A program made the translations under genes and the position numbers. Under the pieces are notes generated by a model. That model was not told where the DNA came from. It ran no database searches and saw only the letters and a program-made list of their open reading frames with translations. 9,503 bases of DNA. It comes from Deinococcus sp. (lineage in GTDB: Bacteria > Deinococcota > Deinococci > Deinococcales > Deinococcaceae). Position 1 is the stretch's first letter. Each line of letters begins with the position of its first letter. This document shows positions 7,323 to 9,503 of this stretch, one piece after another. The stretch lies in contig JAGLBF010000095.1 of assembly GCA_018260375.1 (NCBI GenBank), positions 1 to 9,503 of the forward strand, read 5' to 3'.

Positions 7323-7368
7323 CGGCAACCACGTGTGAAGTGTTTTTGACTCTTTGTACGCACTGCCC

Positions 7369-7402
7369 CGCTAAGTCTGTACTGCCGCTAGGTCTGTATG
7401 TG
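7369..7402. repeat. Imperfect 17-bp tandem duplication
   Basis: CGCTAAGTCTGTACTGC (7369-7385) is followed directly by CGCTAGGTCTGTATGTG (7386-7402), with 12 of 17 bases the same. It lies upstream of the Pro/Thr-rich gene. Confidence 0.45.
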
Positions 7403-7474
7403 TTCCTGCTGCCGCTGGTCAGACTTTACCGCGTTGCTACCAAGGTTCAAGTCGCAGTCCTTAAGTATCTACCC

Positions 7475-7480
7475 TATAAT
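7475..7480 (+). promoter_or_regulatory. Candidate -10 of the Pro/Thr-rich gene
   Basis: TATAAT is a perfect -10 hexamer. It would place the transcript start near 7487 and leave a leader of roughly 50 nt before the ATG at 7536. The -35 position is not well matched. No clear ribosome site precedes the ATG. Confidence 0.4.
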
Positions 7481-7535
7481 CCTGGCGGTTGCGTTACTCC
7501 GCACTCACGTTCTTTGCTTCATACTAAGCAGTACC

Positions 7536-8642
7536 ATGCCCCACTCGCCCACACCCGACCCAAGCGAACGACCGCTGGAAGACAGACCTGTGGGGCGTCC
7601 CATACGTCCGCACATTCCTGCGCCGATTGCCAGCCCGCTGCCTGCAGCTACAGCAGACACGGCAGCAGAGCGCACAAGCAGAGCCTGGCCTGTGGCGCTC
7701 GGCGTGCTGGCTCTGGCAGGCTTGCTGGGCGGGCTGGGGTGGTACATGCTCAGCCGCAACGCAGACAGCCACGCGGCTCAAACGGTCATTCCCTCTAGCG
7801 CCGCGCCCGATGAGTTTGGCGGTCAGGCTGTGCCCGCAGGCAGTCTAGGCGCACCCAAAGTACCGGCCAGTGACAGCCCGCCCGTACAACAGCCACCCAA
7901 GCCTGAGCCGCGCCCAGTAACCCCCAACACGGCGTCCACCAGCACGGTGACATCTAACCCAGTGACACCTACCTCAGCGGTTCCTACTACAGTCACAACC
8001 GCAACCGACACCGCGCCGCCCATGGTGATTCCCACCGCGCCGCTGACCGCCGCGCCCGCCCCGCGTACGGCCCCTGTGGTGCAAAGCGCCAGTACCACGC
8101 CCCGCGCCGCCTCTACCACAGCCTCTACCCCCACCGCCCCCGCTGCCTCGCCCAACAGTGCCGACAACAGCGCTAGCCCGCAGATCAACTCGCAGATAGG
8201 TACTCAGCCTGCGGCGCAGCCCAGCAGCCAGTCCAGTACCGAGCAGCCCAGTACAGATCAGTCCAGCAAGGCAGCCCGCACCGCTGAGCCCGGAGCCGCA
8301 GCCAGCACCCACACCAGTACCCAGCAAATGAGTGATACACAGCCCAGCACCACACCGAATAACCCAACACCGGTCAGTACGGTAAAGACCAACGCCGCGC
8401 CGACCACGCCTATTCAGGTGGTACCTATTCCAGCACCGACCACAGCGCCGACCACACCTGAGCTTACCCCCAAATCTATATCTCCTGTGTCTTCTACTTC
8501 CACAATACCCAGCACACCCACACAATCCAAAACTACTACAATACCCAGCACTCCGCCTGCGACCGAGCTGCACGGCGAAGTAGCCCCGCTCAATCCCACC
8601 ACCGAGCCCGCAACGTCTCACCCGCTGCCTAGCACGCCCTGA
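7536..8642 (+). CDS. Single-pass membrane protein with Pro/Thr/Ser-rich tail
   Basis: A 368-residue protein that I do not recognise. The N-terminal 50 residues are Pro-rich and carry Arg residues (MPHSPTPDPSERPLEDRP...). One transmembrane helix (about 51-72, AWPVALGVLALAGLLGGLGW) follows. The remaining roughly 290 residues are low complexity, built of Pro, Thr, Ser, Ala and Val/Gln, with repeats such as TIPSTP (322-327 and 335-340). There is no cysteine, no folded domain and no sorting motif. By charge and layout the tail should lie outside the cytoplasmic membrane as an extended, possibly glycosylated stalk. The ATG at 7536 is chosen because the upstream in-frame extension lacks a plausible start and reads like non-coding sequence. 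It may share a transcript with trmK, 81 nt downstream. Low-complexity composition could give false matches in searches. Confidence 0.7.
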   Translation: MPHSPTPDPSERPLEDRPVGRPIRPHIPAPIASPLPAATADTAAERTSRAWPVALGVLALAGLLGGLGWYMLSRNADSHAAQTVIPSSAAPDEFGGQAVPAGSLGAPKVPASDSPPVQQPPKPEPRPVTPNTASTSTVTSNPVTPTSAVPTTVTTATDTAPPMVIPTAPLTAAPAPRTAPVVQSASTTPRAASTTASTPTAPAASPNSADNSASPQINSQIGTQPAAQPSSQSSTEQPSTDQSSKAARTAEPGAAASTHTSTQQMSDTQPSTTPNNPTPVSTVKTNAAPTTPIQVVPIPAPTTAPTTPELTPKSISPVSSTSTIPSTPTQSKTTTIPSTPPATELHGEVAPLNPTTEPATSHPLPSTP

Positions 8643-8659
8643 CCCCCCCCTCCTCGCTT

Positions 8660-8725
8660 GAGCAACCCAAACCCGTGAGCGACCCCGACCCGTGAGCAAC
8701 CCAGACCCGTGCGACCCAGACCCGT
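8660..8725 (+). repeat. 17-bp tandem array overlapping the trmK start
   Basis: Four direct units of the form GAGCAACCCAGACCCGT: 8660-8676, 8677-8693, 8694-8710 (each 17 bp) and a 15-bp unit 8711-8725. A diverged fifth unit lies inside trmK. Each unit ends CCCGT, and the next begins with G, creating a GTG at 8675, 8692, 8709 and 8724. The last two are in frame with trmK. The array fills most of the gap after the Pro/Thr-rich gene, and no Shine-Dalgarno sequence is present. Confidence 0.85.
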
Positions 8726-9458
8726 GACCAATCTAGACCCCCGATTACAAGGCGTACTACACCTGATCCGCGCTGATCGCCACGCCGACATTGGCAGCGA
8801 CCATGCCCGCTTGCCTCTGGCACTGGTACAGTCGGGCCGCTGCAAGTGGGTGGTGGCGGTAGAGCTTAACCCAGGCCCGCTAGAGGTCGCCCGGCAGAAT
8901 GTACAGCGAGCGGGAAGCAGCCAGCACATCGACGTGCGCCAGGGCGACGGATTCGGGCCACTGGCAGCGGGCGAGGTGCAGAGTGCCAGCATTACTGGCA
9001 TGGGCAGCAATACCATACTGAGTATTTTGCAAAGGGCTGCTTGGCTACCACCTGCCCTAGTGCTGCAGCCTAATGCCCAGGCTCAGGCTCTGCGCCACTG
9101 GGCTTACCAGCATGGCTACCACCTGCGCGACGAGCGGCTGCTGCCAGGCTTTTGGAACTATACGGCGCTGCGCCTAGAGCGCGCTTCTCACCCTATCCCC
9201 TTTGGTGACCCTAGCCCCGCTTCTCACTCTGGCCCCGTTGCTGACCCTGCCTACCAGGGCTTACCCCTCGCCGCTGCCCTGCGCTGGGGGCCGCACCTGT
9301 TGAGGGCACGCCACCCCTTACTGCGCCAAGAGCTGTTGCGCCAGCAGCGCCGTTTACAGGGGCTACTGGTGCATCAGCGACCAGAGGTTCTGAATGAGTG
9401 GGCGCAGGTCAACGCGGCACTCCGCTGGTTAGATGAGCCGTCAGTATTCAGCGTTTAA
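8724..9458 (+). CDS. trmK: tRNA (adenine-22-N1)-methyltransferase TrmK
   Basis: A 244-residue SAM-dependent methyltransferase of the TrmK family, which methylates N1 of A22 in certain tRNAs. Matching motifs: RLQGVL (7-12), motif I DIGSDHARLP (22-31), ELNPGPLEVA (47-56), VRQGDGFG (71-78), GMGSN (92-96; the family usually has GMGG) and LVLQPN (112-117). The C-terminal part (about 180-240) is helical and partly Arg/Gln-rich, as in the family's coiled-coil C-terminus. Start: the GTG at 8724 gives the N-terminus closest to known members (TNLDPRLQ next to LSKRLQ); the GTG at 8709 would add five residues. Both lie in the tandem array. Residues 154-177 are a 12-residue duplication inserted between the two domains. 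The family call is firm, the exact start is not. Confidence 0.88.
   Translation: MTNLDPRLQGVLHLIRADRHADIGSDHARLPLALVQSGRCKWVVAVELNPGPLEVARQNVQRAGSSQHIDVRQGDGFGPLAAGEVQSASITGMGSNTILSILQRAAWLPPALVLQPNAQAQALRHWAYQHGYHLRDERLLPGFWNYTALRLERASHPIPFGDPSPASHSGPVADPAYQGLPLAAALRWGPHLLRARHPLLRQELLRQQRRLQGLLVHQRPEVLNEWAQVNAALRWLDEPSVFSV
9183..9254 (+). repeat. 36-bp in-frame duplication inside trmK
   Basis: Two adjacent 36-bp units encode ASHPIPFGDPSP and ASHSGPVADPAY (residues 154-177). Both DNA units start with GCTTCTCAC and share a TGACCCT block near their ends. The duplication sits between the catalytic domain and the C-terminal helical domain, where it should lengthen a loop. Confidence 0.75.
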
Positions 9459-9503
9459 TACGGATTCCGATTGATTTGGCGTACTTCCGAATCAATCAGG
9501 GCG
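9458..9503 (+). repeat. Dispersed intergenic repeat, copy 3 (cut by window end)
   Basis: It starts on the last base of the trmK stop codon and matches copy 2 at 44 of 46 bases. It has the same orientation relative to its upstream gene. The internal inverted repeat is perfect (arms 9469-9476 and 9490-9497, 13-nt loop). The rest of the element lies beyond the window. Confidence 0.9.

Larger units (their letters stand above)
7126..7535. other. Divergent gene-free region between cdaA and the Pro/Thr-rich gene
   Basis: About 410 bp without a convincing gene. Open frames here are short or overlap in conflicting frames and lack family resemblance. It holds a hairpin near cdaA (CCCCG 7144-7148 with CGGGG 7158-7162), a stem at 7255-7274, a G-rich tract near 7280-7300, a 17-bp imperfect duplication (7369-7402) and a TATAAT (7475-7480). 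Both flanking genes must be driven from here. The in-frame extension of the downstream gene back to 7398 is not taken as coding. Confidence 0.6.

Noticed and set aside
7398..7535. Upstream in-frame extension of the Pro/Thr-rich protein (46 residues rich in Cys, Arg and hydrophobics)
   Set aside because: It contains the TATAAT promoter candidate, has atypical composition and no homology that I recognise; the ATG at 7536 gives a normal N-terminus before the transmembrane helix.
7974..8699. Minus-strand open frame of 241 codons opposite the Pro/Thr-rich gene
   Set aside because: Its Gly/Arg/Cys-rich repeats are the complement of Pro/Thr/Ala codons; it is a composition shadow.

Overview
The window is GC-rich bacterial chromosome and most resembles the genus Deinococcus. 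The case rests on four things: two genes whose -10 hexamer lies only 6-7 nt before the ATG (the leaderless arrangement common in Deinococcus), dispersed small non-coding repeats containing hairpins, many short tandem duplications, and the gene content. The genus is an inference from these features; no rRNA or other marker gene is present.

Layout. Bases 1-342 hold no gene: a minus-strand copy of a dispersed repeat, a minus-strand terminator-like hairpin, a long near-perfect hairpin and a degenerate repeat copy. Next is a minus-strand dynamin-like GTPase (343-2067). It is divergent from a plus-strand Fes/esterase-D-type hydrolase (2268-3314). Their 200-bp divergent region contains two different short tandem arrays and two apparently leaderless promoters. 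A second repeat copy begins 6 nt after the esterase stop codon.

From 7125 back to 3541 runs a tight minus-strand operon: cdaA (membrane diadenylate cyclase), a cdaR/YbbR-domain regulator, a soluble protein with two ABC ATPase domains (ModF/PhrA type), and a small ArsC/Spx-fold protein without any cysteine. The first two junctions are ATGA overlaps and the last gap is 5 nt. In Firmicutes cdaA-cdaR is usually followed by glmM; here that place is taken by the ATPase and the ArsC-like gene.

A divergent region of about 410 bp without a convincing gene separates cdaA from a plus-strand single-pass membrane protein with a long Pro/Thr/Ser/Ala-rich tail (7536-8642). It is followed by trmK, the tRNA m1A22 methyltransferase (about 8724-9458). 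The start of trmK lies inside a 17-bp tandem array, and its coding region carries a 36-bp in-frame duplication. A third repeat copy begins on the last base of the trmK stop codon and runs off the window.

Functional reading: the four-gene operon makes and regulates c-di-AMP and adds two proteins of unknown purpose. The dynamin-like protein probably acts on membranes, TrmK modifies tRNA, and the substrate of the esterase is unknown. The window shows no phage, CRISPR, insertion sequence, tRNA or rRNA. The features most worth following up are the c-di-AMP operon's unusual partners, the hairpin-plus-terminator locus near the left edge, and the repeats placed at gene ends, gene starts and domain linkers.
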